Assembly (NCBI GenBank): GCA_009781755.1
Contig: WQVD01000017.1
Location: 1 to 55,479 of the forward strand
DNA from: Defluviitaleaceae bacterium
GTDB taxonomy: Bacteria > Bacillota > Clostridia > Lachnospirales > WQUN01
Direction: 5' to 3'
Length of the DNA: 55,479 bases
Below the pieces are notes generated by a model that saw only the letters and a program-made list of their open reading frames with translations, made no database searches and was not told the DNA's origin. Positions 33,144 through 42,481 of this stretch are shown one piece after another. The position numbers and the translations under genes are program-made. The stretch's first letter is position 1; every line of letters begins with the position of its first letter.

Positions 33144-34382
33144 ATGGAACTTATGCGTGTCATCATCATCGCCGTGTATGCGGTGACTACTGCGTTCGGA
33201 TTTTTTTTGGCGTTTTTGACGTACTCGCGCCGTAACGCGCCCTTGCCCGGCAATGTGCAAGATGTATTTGACGAGGCAAGCTACAAGAAGAACCAAGCGT
33301 ACAAAATGGAGAACCTTCGATTTTCTACCATCGGCGGCATCATCGGCATGGTGGTTTCGCTGTTTATTTTGATTTTCAATGTACATGCGCGGTTATTTGA
33401 TTGGATTGGCGGACATACGGAAAATGTGTATTTGACGAGCCTGTTCATCTTGGGTGTACCCATTTTGGTGGGCGCGTTGATTGACCAAATGCTAAGCATT
33501 TACGACACCTTTGTCATTGAAGAGAAGTACGGCTTCAACAAGACGACGAAAAAGACATTCATCATCGACTTTATCAAGAATTTACTCATCGGCACGATAT
33601 TGGGTGGCGGATTGCTGACGCTGTTCCTACTTATGTATAACTGGCTGGGGCAGTGGGTTTTCTTGGTGTTTTTCTTTGTGCTGCTGGTGTTGCAATTGTT
33701 TATGCGGTTTATTTCGCCGTTGATGATTCGTATTTTTTACAAGCTGACCCCGTTGGAGGACGGCTCGTTGAAGGATAAAATCCAAGCCATGGCGGAAAAA
33801 ACCGGTTACACTTTCAAGGGCATTTACATGGTGGATGCATCCAAACGCTCGACCAAGCTCAACGCCTTCGCGGCGGGTTACGGCAAGACCAAGACCATCG
33901 GCCTCTTTGACACGCTGGTGGAAAAAATGACCGAGGATGAAGTCATCAGCGTACTGGCGCACGAAATCGGCCACGCCAAACGCGGCCATATCCTCAAGTC
34001 CGCGCCGCTGTCGTTCTTGATTATGGCCATTGCACTGGGTGCGGCGTTCTTTATTGTCACCATGCCTGAGGTGGCCATGGCGTTCGGTTTCGCCGAGGCG
34101 AATGTGGCCTTTGGTATCTATGTATTGTTTATCCTGCTGGCGCCGCTGATGGTGGTGCTGGGCATTCCATCGTCGGCCTTGTCGCGCAAGTATGAATACG
34201 AAGCCGATGAATTCAGCCGCGAATTGGCCGGTGCAGATGTGGCTATATCCGCACTCAAGACGCTGTACCGCGAAAGCTTCGGCAACTTGACCCCGCATCC
34301 GCTGGTGGTAAAACTGGAGTACTCGCACCCGCCGTTGACGGATCGAGTGGCAGCGATCGAAAAAAATGAACAAGCTAAGTAA
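33144..34382 (+). CDS. M48-family (Ste24-type) membrane zinc metalloprotease
   Basis: 412 residues with GGAGG 8 bases before the ATG. Several membrane helices surround the catalytic HEIGH (about 273-277); the third zinc ligand is the Glu in YEADEFSRELAG, and an N-terminal Ste24-like peptidase_M48_N region carries DWIGGH and RNAPLPG segments. CAAX-protease and HtpX-like relatives remove damaged or tagged membrane proteins. It is flanked by its own -10 box and a terminator. Confidence 0.92.
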   Translation: MELMRVIIIAVYAVTTAFGFFLAFLTYSRRNAPLPGNVQDVFDEASYKKNQAYKMENLRFSTIGGIIGMVVSLFILIFNVHARLFDWIGGHTENVYLTSLFILGVPILVGALIDQMLSIYDTFVIEEKYGFNKTTKKTFIIDFIKNLLIGTILGGGLLTLFLLMYNWLGQWVFLVFFFVLLVLQLFMRFISPLMIRIFYKLTPLEDGSLKDKIQAMAEKTGYTFKGIYMVDASKRSTKLNAFAAGYGKTKTIGLFDTLVEKMTEDEVISVLAHEIGHAKRGHILKSAPLSFLIMAIALGAAFFIVTMPEVAMAFGFAEANVAFGIYVLFILLAPLMVVLGIPSSALSRKYEYEADEFSRELAGADVAISALKTLYRESFGNLTPHPLVVKLEYSHPPLTDRVAAIEKNEQAK

Positions 34383-34397
34383 CATGGCATAAATCAT

Positions 34398-34438
34398 AAA
34401 AAACCGCCTGCGGAAGCAAATCTCGCAGGCGGTTTTTT
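34398..34438. terminator. Bidirectional terminator
   Basis: AAAAAACCGCCTGCG / CGCAGGCGGTTTTTT with an 11-nt loop, between convergent genes. Confidence 0.93.
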
Positions 34439-35840
34439 ATTTTACTTTTTTATTAAAATCGATAATTAATTTTCCATCCTGCCATGAAATCGGACCGGTG
34501 CGTTGTGTATGGGGATCGCTATATTTATCCGCAACGGCATCACCGGTGCGAAAAACCGACAGCATAAAACCCAACAATGCCATATATATGACAATGGCGT
34601 TGTTGCCGGGCGATATAAGCGGCAGCGAGGTTCTGATAAAAGCAAATCCAAGATTGGAAATTACATAAGAAAATACTTGTATGGCAAAAGTCATGATAAT
34701 GGCAATGGATACGAAAAAACCCAGCCCGCTTTTTTGCTTGAAACAACGCGTTGCGGCATGTGCGATAAAGAAAATAAACGCGCATAAAACCGCTGCGAAA
34801 GCCAGCCAACCCAAGCGAAATGCTACCGTTGCCAGCAGAAAATCTTCGTATAACATCTCCGGCATGTCGCGTATAGGCCAAAAACGTGTATATTCGGTGG
34901 TGCCTTCACCCAATAGGGTAGCGTTGTTTAACAGCCGCCTTACTTGCAATGGGAAGAAGCCGCGCCCGGTGGGGTCAAGATGGGGGTTAATCATCCGCCT
35001 GAATTGATAAAAATCTCTATGCCGGCTCTCCCAAAGAATCCATGTAAAAATGCTGACATGCGGTACCGCAACCAACAACAAACCCCGCCATTTATTTATC
35101 CCAAACCAACCCCGCATCACCGCGAAGATCATTAATGCCAAACCCACCGGCATAAAGTGCATAAATCCCGAAACCCCGATCGGCGGCGCGGCAACGGCAA
35201 CCAAACAAAGGAAGCCATACGCAAATAAAGCGATAATTAACCCGACATACCCCTTATTTCGGGTGGCATAAACAGCAGGCACCAGCGTTATAGGGAAAAG
35301 CAAGGAGATGTAACGAAATTCGATATTACCCAAATAAGGGATGCGGATCCATTGCCCGTGTCGAGAAGCAAAATAGAAGAGTATAAAAGCCATTAATGAA
35401 ACAGTTATAAAAATCCGCCAAGGGTATTTACCCAAAATTGTAAAATCTGCGAAATAAGCGGCAAACATGAATGCCGTACCGATAATCAACCAAATTAATT
35501 GAGAAAACAGTCTGCCGTATAAAATATCCATCCCGGGGAAGAGGACATGACCCAAAATAATCCCCAACAATGCAAACCCTACCACACTAAGCATCATGCC
35601 CCATTGCGGCTTGGGGCGATGGATGCGGTCTAGTTGCGTGCCGATTACCAGCGCGTCACCGGCGTCGGTGATGGCGTTTTGGGTAGCTTCCTCTTCGTCC
35701 AAGCCTTGCTGTAGGTAAGTATCTCGGCTGTCGGTTATGTGATTCAACATTTCTTCAGAAATGCGCGCGTGTGCTTTTTTCCAGCGGATTTGCCGACATA
35801 CTGTGTTTACATATTCGTGTATCGCATCAAGCGAACGCAT
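34437..35840 (-). CDS. HAAS-domain / SEDS (FtsW/RodA/SpoVE) fusion protein
   Basis: 467 residues from the ATG at 35840, with AAGGGGG about 8 bases upstream. Residues 1-80 look like the HAAS/permease-prefix domain (HARISEEMLNHITDSRDTYL, GLDEEEATQNAITDAGD) known from PadR-linked membrane proteins. The rest has about ten helices and SEDS features: GYVGLIIALFAYG, and near the C-terminus FAFIRTSLPLISPGNNAIVI, like the conserved TGxxLPFxSxGGS segment of FtsW/RodA but diverged. SEDS proteins polymerise peptidoglycan glycan strands. It overlaps padR by 14 bases. Confidence 0.78.
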   Translation of the reverse strand: MRSLDAIHEYVNTVCRQIRWKKAHARISEEMLNHITDSRDTYLQQGLDEEEATQNAITDAGDALVIGTQLDRIHRPKPQWGMMLSVVGFALLGIILGHVLFPGMDILYGRLFSQLIWLIIGTAFMFAAYFADFTILGKYPWRIFITVSLMAFILFYFASRHGQWIRIPYLGNIEFRYISLLFPITLVPAVYATRNKGYVGLIIALFAYGFLCLVAVAAPPIGVSGFMHFMPVGLALMIFAVMRGWFGINKWRGLLLVAVPHVSIFTWILWESRHRDFYQFRRMINPHLDPTGRGFFPLQVRRLLNNATLLGEGTTEYTRFWPIRDMPEMLYEDFLLATVAFRLGWLAFAAVLCAFIFFIAHAATRCFKQKSGLGFFVSIAIIMTFAIQVFSYVISNLGFAFIRTSLPLISPGNNAIVIYMALLGFMLSVFRTGDAVADKYSDPHTQRTGPISWQDGKLIIDFNKKVK

Positions 35841-36174
35841 AACCGGCACCCCCTTCCATGACGAGGCTCACGGCATGGGTGTATTGCGTCCATTCTTGTT
35901 GCTTTTTTTGCAATAAGCCCTTTCCGGCGGCGGTTAGTTGATAGTACTTGCGGATGCGTTGGTTGTCGGCGTTTTCGTCATAGGAGGTAATCATGCCGTC
36001 GTTTTCCAAGCTGTGCAGCAGGGGATATAACGTTCCCGTTTTAAGGCAGAAGACTTCTTCCGATTTGTTGGACAACTCCTCGATGATTTGATACCCGTAC
36101 ATGTCCTTTGCTTCCAGCAGCTTCAAGACCAGCATTGCGGTGTTGCCCGAGGGCATGGTTTTAGCGGATGGCAT
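35827..36174 (-). CDS. PadR-family transcriptional regulator
   Basis: 115 residues from the ATG at 36174, with GGAGG 5 bases before it; the longer frame runs into the operator. The PadR winged helix is seen in TAMLVLKLLEAKDMYGYQII and TGTLYPLLHSLENDGMI, followed by RKYYQLTAAGKGLL. PadR dimers usually repress their own operon. The operator at 36189-36233 fits this. It is followed in overlap by the HAAS-SEDS gene, the usual type of partner. Confidence 0.93.
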   Translation of the reverse strand: MPSAKTMPSGNTAMLVLKLLEAKDMYGYQIIEELSNKSEEVFCLKTGTLYPLLHSLENDGMITSYDENADNQRIRKYYQLTAAGKGLLQKKQQEWTQYTHAVSLVMEGGAGYAFA

Positions 36175-36188
36175 GGTTTCCTCCCAAT

Positions 36189-36233
36189 ATGTAGATAGCC
36201 TACCTATTAGAATTATAGGTAGGCTATCTACAT
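36189..36233. promoter_or_regulatory. PadR operator: 19-bp perfect inverted repeat
   Basis: ATGTAGATAGCCTACCTAT (36189-36207) and its exact complement (36215-36233), spacer TAGAATT, immediately upstream of padR. The repeat contains ATGTA..TACAT half-sites typical of PadR operators. Confidence 0.85.
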
Positions 36234-36253
36234 ATGTCAAGAAGTGCTTTACG

Positions 36254-37387
36254 TTATAACTGCGCCACGATTACATCACGGTCGATGGCTTGATCTACGC
36301 GGTGGGCGAAGTCGAGGGCAGCGAGGGCTTCGGGTGGGGTGAAGCCATGGGTGGCGAGCAACGCCTCCATTTGAGCGCGGGGGATGAGGAAGCGATTCCA
36401 AGATAGGACGAGGGTGCCGCCGGAGCGCAGGACTTTGCGCCATTCGGGCAGGGCTTCATGTAGGAGCTGGGCGGCGTTGCGGGTGAGGGAGCTGCCGGGG
36501 TTTTTGGCGTTAGGTTTTGCACCGGGCTTCGCGCCGTGTTGTACGCCGTAGGGTAAGTCGGCCACGATGGCATCAAAGAAATACTTCTTGTAAAAATGCG
36601 CGGCGTGGCGGGTATCGCCTTGGATGATTTCGAATTGGCGGGGCGCAGATTTGAAAGTGTCTTTGTCGGGGGCGGTCGTAATTTGGTGGCGTGTGGCGGT
36701 GAATTTTTGTGGCTTGTTGGGGGTGCTTGCGCCAGGGAGGTGTTGGCCGCTGATGCGTTCTTGGTGGGTGGTAAACTTGTATCGTGCAGTTTCGAGGAAT
36801 TTTTTCAAGTAGCGGTCGGCTTCGGCGGGATAAGCGGCGTCGGCCTCGATGCCATAGGCGTGGTGGCCGTGTTGGAGGGCTTCGTAGAGGGTGGTACCTT
36901 TGCCGGCTAGGGGGTCTAGGATGCGCAGGGGTGGGGGCGAAAGTAGTGGCGATGGGGGTGTTGAATGCGCTGTTGGTGTCCTTGCGGTGATTTCAGCCAG
37001 GTGCAGCAGCAGGCGGGTGAACCGCTCGTTGGTTTTGCCCGTGTACTTGAGCATGGCCGATAACGCGTCGTCGATGAAATAAGCGGCGTTTTTTTCCAGC
37101 GGGCGCAGGATGCATTGTATATCCTGCGTCGATGGCGAAGGGATATCGCCTTCGACGGTAAAAATCGCATGCGTGAAAGTGAAGCGCGACAACGTGCGCA
37201 ACGCATCGCCGGTATGGGAATGTACGCCGATTTCATCGAAGCACAGATACGGTACACCGCCGATGGCTACTTGTTTTGTGTTTTGTGCTTGTGGGTATTG
37301 GATGGTGAGTTCGTTGACAGCAATGCGCAGGGCTGCGTCGCGGTACAGACGCAGGAAAGACGGGTGCAGTAGGATGGCGTAGGTCAT
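36254..37387 (-). CDS. Trm11-like / UPF0020-type RNA or DNA methylase
   Basis: 377 residues with GGAGGA before the ATG. An unrecognised N-terminal domain is followed by a Rossmann methylase: ILDPLAGKGTTLYEALQHGH (SAM site, about 153-172), IEAD, and the catalytic IVADLPYGVQHG (motif IV DLPYG, about 273-284), as in N2-guanosine tRNA methylases of the Trm11/TrmN group. No THUMP domain is obvious. An internal low-complexity stretch (AKPGAKPNAKNPGS) follows the catalytic loop. Confidence 0.8.
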   Translation of the reverse strand: MTYAILLHPSFLRLYRDAALRIAVNELTIQYPQAQNTKQVAIGGVPYLCFDEIGVHSHTGDALRTLSRFTFTHAIFTVEGDIPSPSTQDIQCILRPLEKNAAYFIDDALSAMLKYTGKTNERFTRLLLHLAEITARTPTAHSTPPSPLLSPPPLRILDPLAGKGTTLYEALQHGHHAYGIEADAAYPAEADRYLKKFLETARYKFTTHQERISGQHLPGASTPNKPQKFTATRHQITTAPDKDTFKSAPRQFEIIQGDTRHAAHFYKKYFFDAIVADLPYGVQHGAKPGAKPNAKNPGSSLTRNAAQLLHEALPEWRKVLRSGGTLVLSWNRFLIPRAQMEALLATHGFTPPEALAALDFAHRVDQAIDRDVIVAQL

Positions 37388-37465
37388 TGATTTTCCTCCG
37401 AGGGTAGGATGACGGCTTGGTTGTTTTGGTGACGGTGGTTTGGTGGTTTTGGGCAGATAGGGTAG

Positions 37466-39223
37466 CTACTCGTTGTGTGTTGCTGATATGGCTGTGCCGT
37501 GGCCGTTTTTGGTGACGGCAGCTTCTGGCAGGCCGTATTCGCGGGCGATTAACTCCATCAGCCGCACGGTGCAAAAGCCCCCTTGGCAACGCCCCATTTG
37601 TGCGCGGGTGCGGCGCTTGATGGCGTCCAAATTGGCGGGGATGGCGGGAGGGAGCGTGGGGTCGTGGGCGCTTGCGTCTTGCGGCACAGGTAAAATTGCA
37701 ACTTGACCACTGCCTTGCAGTAATGCAAACCGGCGCATGGCCTCGGTGATTTCGGCTTGGGTAACGGTTTCGCATCGGCATACAACCGCGCCGTAGGCGG
37801 GGTTGGCGGGTTTCAACTGGTGGCAATTTGCCACCGGTTGGCTTTCGGGCAAATCACGCAGGCGCAGGATGGCTTCACGCTGAGCGATGAAATCGGGCTT
37901 GAGCGTTGGCTCGCGGTATTTTTTCTTATCGTCGTGGGGCATTTCGGCCAGCCGTGCCAGTGCCATTTCTGCCAGCCGCTCGGCAATGGCGGGGGCAGCG
38001 GTGAGCCCGGGCGAGTCAATGCCGATGGCGTGGATGAAGCCATCGGGCATCTCTTCCAAGATAAAATCCCCGCCGCTGTGCTTGGCGCGCACCCCGGCGA
38101 AGGCGGTGATGCGGTCGCCGATGGGAATGTGCGCTAGGGTCTGGCGGGCCTTGTCGAGCGCTTCGGCCAGGCCGTCGCTGGTGGTGGCGGTAGCGGCGGG
38201 GTCGTTGGTGCGCTGGCGGTCTTCGATGGCTTCGGCGGTGGGGCCCAGCAGGACATTGCCGTCCACCGTAGGCGCGATGAGCACGCCCTTGCCCAGCTGC
38301 GTCGGCAACTGGAAAATCGTATGCGTGATCAAATCGCGCTGGGTATTATCCAACAGGTAATATTGGCCACGCTGGGGCTGGATCTTCACCGACGGCGCGG
38401 AAGCGGCTTCGCACTTGCCTGCTGCGGCATCCGCCACGCGGTGTGACAACCCACGCTCATAATTAGCCATCACGCCGCTGTTGATACCGGCGGCGTTAAT
38501 GACCACCCGCGCGCGGTATTCACCCGCGATGCCGTGGCGTTCGGCTGTTACCACAAAGCACGGTGTCGTGCCCGCGCCCCAATCAAAAACCGACCCGTCC
38601 GCAGATGCCCCCCCCATCGCAGATTGCGACGCATCGGGGGCAACGCGGTCAAGTCGGTCATGTAAATGTTTCGCCTTGCGAACGGCAGTCACCGACGCTT
38701 CCAATAAAAAGCGCGTGCCGCTGGCGGCGGCGTTTTCGGCAAAGGCAATCGCGGCTTCGTAGGGCGATATAATGCCCGCCGAGGCCGCCCGCAGTGCGCC
38801 ATTCACCGAAGCGTGCAAATTAGGTTCCAACGCGCGTGCTTGCGCGGCAGAAAGCAATTCCATCCCCCGCACACCATTGGCGATGCCTTGGTCGTACAGT
38901 TGGCGCAGCTTCGCAATGCCCGCATCGGTATCCGTTGTGCCATCAACCGTAGACACCACCAACGCGCCGTTCATCTTGTGCGGGATGGCCAACTCCTGCA
39001 CCAGCGTTTGATACAATTGCAAGCCGCGCACGTTCATTTTGGCCTTCAACGTACCCGGCACACAGTCGTACCCCGCATGCAAAATGCCGCTATTTGCCTT
39101 GGTAGCGCCCACGGCCACGTCCGCGCCCTTCTCAATAACCAAGATATCCAGCGCATACCGGCTCAAAACCCGCGCCACAGCACATCCCACAATCCCCGCG
39201 CCAATGATGATTACATCATACAT
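37466..39223 (-). CDS. GlpA-like FAD-dependent oxidoreductase with C-terminal BFD-type [2Fe-2S] domain
   Basis: 585 residues. The dinucleotide site VIIIGAGIVGCAVARVL is at the N-terminus, with a DAO fold to about residue 440. The C-terminal domain has CRC (about 484) and GRCQGGFC (about 537-542), the four cysteines of a BFD-like iron-sulfur domain as in anaerobic glycerol-3-phosphate dehydrogenase GlpA and related enzymes. Between the two, bases 37814-37840 are a dispersed palindrome read in frame (QPVANCHQL). The substrate is uncertain (glycerol-3-phosphate or 2-hydroxy acids). Confidence 0.87.
   Translation of the reverse strand: MYDVIIIGAGIVGCAVARVLSRYALDILVIEKGADVAVGATKANSGILHAGYDCVPGTLKAKMNVRGLQLYQTLVQELAIPHKMNGALVVSTVDGTTDTDAGIAKLRQLYDQGIANGVRGMELLSAAQARALEPNLHASVNGALRAASAGIISPYEAAIAFAENAAASGTRFLLEASVTAVRKAKHLHDRLDRVAPDASQSAMGGASADGSVFDWGAGTTPCFVVTAERHGIAGEYRARVVINAAGINSGVMANYERGLSHRVADAAAGKCEAASAPSVKIQPQRGQYYLLDNTQRDLITHTIFQLPTQLGKGVLIAPTVDGNVLLGPTAEAIEDRQRTNDPAATATTSDGLAEALDKARQTLAHIPIGDRITAFAGVRAKHSGGDFILEEMPDGFIHAIGIDSPGLTAAPAIAERLAEMALARLAEMPHDDKKKYREPTLKPDFIAQREAILRLRDLPESQPVANCHQLKPANPAYGAVVCRCETVTQAEITEAMRRFALLQGSGQVAILPVPQDASAHDPTLPPAIPANLDAIKRRTRAQMGRCQGGFCTVRLMELIAREYGLPEAAVTKNGHGTAISATHNE
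37814..37840. repeat. Dispersed palindrome family copy inside a coding gene
   Basis: Arms CAACTGGTGGC / GCCACCGGTTG (one T-G-type mismatch), centre AATTT. It lies in frame in the linker between the FAD and iron-sulfur domains of the oxidoreductase. Confidence 0.85.
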
Positions 39224-39350
39224 GCCGGCACCCCGCTTTCATTACAGTTTGATAACGCGAGTTTACCACCGTTGTAAAACGGTATCAATTGTTGTTATTG
39301 CGGTCGCATGATGCCGGTGTTATGATTTCACATGAAAAGGGGTGCAAACC

Positions 39351-39905
39351 ATGAATCCAAAGTTAAAACCCATAGAATATCTTTTAATCATTTCTATGGC
39401 ACTGCACGCTGCGGCAGTGTTTATTGCAATATTATTGATTATTTTTTTTCGTAGACCCGTATGGCCATTGTTCGCCGGAATAAACGATTATGGCGAAACT
39501 TTTTTTATATCACTACCGATAACATTATTAATGCCGTTATTTATTTCACTTATATTCCATTGCGTTATATCAATCGCCTTCATAAAAATGATACAACCAA
39601 AAAACATCCGCATTCAACATTTAGAAATACTTTCGATTTTATTTATTATATTTTCAGTTATTATTTCCCCGATAGTAAATTATATTTGGGGGCAAATAAG
39701 ATTTCGCTTGATGAATGCGAATTTGTCCATTGATGCTTGGTTAGAATATATAATCATTAGAAATCGGATAATGATAACATATATTATCCAAGGAATATCT
39801 GTAGGTATATTAATCATCGCCGTAGTCATGATATGGTATTTTTGTTACATTGAAAAAACGAAGCAGAAACAACTTTATATTCACGCCGACGTTCCCAACG
39901 AATAA
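39351..39905 (+). CDS. Membrane protein of unknown function
   Basis: 184 residues with AAGGGG 9 bases before the ATG at 39351. Four hydrophobic helices; the rest is short loops. It is markedly A+T-rich compared with the neighbours, suggesting a different origin or relaxed codon use. I recognise no family. Confidence 0.65.
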   Translation: MNPKLKPIEYLLIISMALHAAAVFIAILLIIFFRRPVWPLFAGINDYGETFFISLPITLLMPLFISLIFHCVISIAFIKMIQPKNIRIQHLEILSILFIIFSVIISPIVNYIWGQIRFRLMNANLSIDAWLEYIIIRNRIMITYIIQGISVGILIIAVVMIWYFCYIEKTKQKQLYIHADVPNE

Positions 39906-39931
39906 TACGCCGAGATTCCACGACCGAATAT

Positions 39932-39967
39932 AAAAACCGCGCCTTTTTCAAAAGGACGCGGTTTTTT
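39932..39967. terminator. Bidirectional terminator
   Basis: AAAAACCGCG.CC / GG.CGCGGTTTTTT stem, between convergent genes. Confidence 0.88.
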
Positions 39968-39984
39968 AATGTAAATTTATTTTT

Positions 39985-41397
39985 TTACAAAGTCGCGGCC
40001 GCTACACTTTGCCCTACACGCCGTGCTTTTTCGTCGGGGGTGTGTAGATTCATTTGGTAGTTGGCGTATTCTTCGGCCAGGACTTTTTTGGCGGTGGCCA
40101 GGATGATGTTGCCGCCTTCGCCGCTCATGACGCGGCCCAGCAGCAGTACGTGTTTGAAGCCATATAGGTCAAAATAGTACGGCAGCGTGTGGCCAAGGTA
40201 CACGCCGATGGACTCGAAAATGCCGCGCACCACATCTATTAGAGGCGTGTCGCCTTTGTACAGGGCGGCAGCTTCGCTTGTTTCGCCTTTGAAGATGTCT
40301 TGTACGATTTTGAGGTTTTCGCCGGGGGGGCGGGTGGTGTCTAGTTGGATGCCCGCGTTCAGTGCCAGTTTTATGACGCCGTCTTGGGAGAAGTACTTGA
40401 CCCCGCAGCCGATATCGCCCGACCATTCGTCGCGCATGGCCGTGGGGCTTGCATCTGCCGGGCAGAACGCCAATTCATTGAGCCAGCCTTTAATGCGGCC
40501 GTTCTGGTCGATATAACCGCCCGCTTCACTGGTACCCATGGCGATACCCAGCACATTGTTGTCACCAAATTCCATCGCACCCGCCAGCGCCGTCACGTCG
40601 CCGTCGTTTACGACCGAAAGCGGAATGTCCGAGCCAATTTCTGCCGCCGCACGAATATAGATATCCTTCACCTTCGCTTGGAAATCCTCGGGACTGACCT
40701 TTAAAAACAACGACGCAATTGCCGTCCGGTTATCAATATAAATCCCCGCGCTGCTAACACCGATCGAGTCCACGCGCGGCATTTTGGATGCGGCTGTTTT
40801 CATGGCACTAACGATACCGTCAAAGTGATATTGCGGGTCTGCCGTAACCTTCGGATGCCAAACGACTTCCTCCGAAAAGATCGCTTCGCCGTCCACCACC
40901 GCGCTCACCTTGCGGTCGCTGCCGCCCGCATCAAAACCAATCCGACAGCCGCCCTGCTTGCCGCCCACTTCCTTGGCCTGCTCGTTTTCCGCCGGTTTTT
41001 GTTCCAACGGAACACAAATTACTTCAAACGGCTGCTCATAAACACGCGCCATCGTCACATTGTCAAACGCATACTTACCCGCAGGTGAAAAAGCCTGTTG
41101 GATATAAGCGCCCATCTGCGAACAACCGCAGACCGTCACGCGAAAACCGCCCTTCGCCCAAAGCAAATACTTAACCAGCCGCTCGATATAATACCGATCG
41201 GCTGCTTCATTCGTGCCCGTGATGAACGTGTCATATACGGCACAAAGCCCGGCATTGCGCTCGACCGCGATACTGATGGGCTGGCTAGCTTGTGCGAGAA
41301 AAGCCGCGTTGAATTTTGCCATCGGGACATACCCGGGATCATAAACGGGCGTGTTAGCGGTTTTGATTTCGATGCCTAGGTGGTTGATGGTGGTCAT
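39985..41397 (-). CDS. ROK/hexokinase-like sugar kinase (actin-fold ATPase)
   Basis: 470 residues with AAGGAG before the ATG. From about residue 150 an actin-like kinase fold is visible: phosphate loop 1 IGFDAGGSDRKVSAVVDGE, then GVSSAGIYIDN, NDGDVTALAGAM (catalytic Asp) and IAMGTSEAGGYID (phosphate 2). The first 150 residues are an extra domain I cannot name. The sugar is unknown. A PIG-L deacetylase gene lies upstream on the same strand. Confidence 0.68.
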   Translation of the reverse strand: MTTINHLGIEIKTANTPVYDPGYVPMAKFNAAFLAQASQPISIAVERNAGLCAVYDTFITGTNEAADRYYIERLVKYLLWAKGGFRVTVCGCSQMGAYIQQAFSPAGKYAFDNVTMARVYEQPFEVICVPLEQKPAENEQAKEVGGKQGGCRIGFDAGGSDRKVSAVVDGEAIFSEEVVWHPKVTADPQYHFDGIVSAMKTAASKMPRVDSIGVSSAGIYIDNRTAIASLFLKVSPEDFQAKVKDIYIRAAAEIGSDIPLSVVNDGDVTALAGAMEFGDNNVLGIAMGTSEAGGYIDQNGRIKGWLNELAFCPADASPTAMRDEWSGDIGCGVKYFSQDGVIKLALNAGIQLDTTRPPGENLKIVQDIFKGETSEAAALYKGDTPLIDVVRGIFESIGVYLGHTLPYYFDLYGFKHVLLLGRVMSGEGGNIILATAKKVLAEEYANYQMNLHTPDEKARRVGQSVAAATL

Positions 41398-41424
41398 GCG
41401 AATCGCTCCTTTTTGTATAGGTTT

Positions 41425-41479
41425 GAGGTCGTGTGATTGATGATTAAAAGATGGAAGCTCAAAAGATTTAAAACCCTTG
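41425..41479. repeat. Partial copy of the dispersed structured repeat (lead only)
   Basis: GAGGTCGTGTGATTGATGAT and GCTCAAAAGATTTAAAACCC match the lead of the repeat at 11581; the 33-nt core is absent here. Confidence 0.5.
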
Positions 41480-41489
41480 ACATTGGCCT

Positions 41490-42377
41490 TTAAAACCGCG
41501 CCATCCGCGCCAGTACATCCGCTTGGAACGCCGCAATATGCCCCTCAACAAAAGCAGCCGCATCTGCCGCTGCTTTGCAGCTACCGCATTCCCCCGCCAC
41601 CAGCGCCGACATATCTACGCCGAACGACGCCGACTCTACATCATCTACATCGTGGCTGGCGAAGAAGGTCGCGTTTGCTAGGCGGCGGCCTTGGGAAGCT
41701 AGGTCGTAGCGTTTTCCGCCGGTGATTTGGCTGTCGTATACGCCTAACAGGGCTGCAGATAAGTTGGGATGCGGCGCCGTATCGTGTACGACTTTATCGG
41801 CATCGGCAAGCCAGTCTAGCGCGCGCCATACTTCCATGCCGATTAGGCGGGGGCGGGCAGGAGCGGGGAGTTCGCGTATGGCGGTGATGACGCGTAGAGC
41901 TACGGCTACGTGGGTATCGTGCTTGTCGAAGAGGTTATGGGTGTACACCACTTGGGGCGCGGCGGCTTGGATGATGGTTTTGAGTTCCTCGATGAGAGCG
42001 CGGTTGTGCGGGTCTTTGACCTCGCCGGAAGGGTAGGCAAGATTTACTTGCGCGGCGTAGCGGCCAATCCATGCGGCTTGGTTTTGCTCTTCGATGCGGA
42101 TGGCTTTCATTTGATCGTCGGTGTAGTGGGCGTATATACCGGTGCGAGGCGAGCCGCCGCCGTCGGTAACGGTTACGCCGGTGAAGTGGCGCGTTGCATC
42201 GCTGTAACACGCCGCGATGGGACCGTAGGCCATGATTTCGATATCGTCTTGGTGTGCACCGATACATAGGTCGGTGGTACGCGCCAATGCGGTGTGTGCT
42301 TCGCCCATGTCGGTCACGCGGCGGTTTTCTGCCGGCAAAAAGAGGTGCGCAGAGGGATGGATCAGCTTGCCATTCAT
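41490..42377 (-). CDS. PIG-L/LmbE-family deacetylase
   Basis: 295 residues from the ATG at 42377 (AAGGGTG upstream). The zinc site CIGAHQDDIEIMAYG (H42, D44, D45) matches the AHPDDE motif with Gln for Pro. YTHNLFDKHDTHVAVALRVI carries the second HxxH-like zinc ligand region. Family members remove acetyl groups from N-acetylglucosamine-type sugars. It is near a sugar kinase and may act on amino sugars, which is inference. Confidence 0.88.
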   Translation of the reverse strand: MNGKLIHPSAHLFLPAENRRVTDMGEAHTALARTTDLCIGAHQDDIEIMAYGPIAACYSDATRHFTGVTVTDGGGSPRTGIYAHYTDDQMKAIRIEEQNQAAWIGRYAAQVNLAYPSGEVKDPHNRALIEELKTIIQAAAPQVVYTHNLFDKHDTHVAVALRVITAIRELPAPARPRLIGMEVWRALDWLADADKVVHDTAPHPNLSAALLGVYDSQITGGKRYDLASQGRRLANATFFASHDVDDVESASFGVDMSALVAGECGSCKAAADAAAFVEGHIAAFQADVLARMARF

Positions 42378-42447
42378 GGCAGTCACCCTTTCATTTATAT
42401 GTAATATAACCATCGTATAACAATGTGATAAGTGGGTCAACACCTGA

Positions 42448-42453
42448 TATAAT
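42448..42453 (+). promoter_or_regulatory. Extended -10 promoter of the 42482 gene
   Basis: TGATATAAT with TATAAT at 42448-42453, 28 bases before the start codon. No good -35. Confidence 0.45.
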
Positions 42454-42481
42454 TCACAAAAATCATCAGGAGGCGATTACT

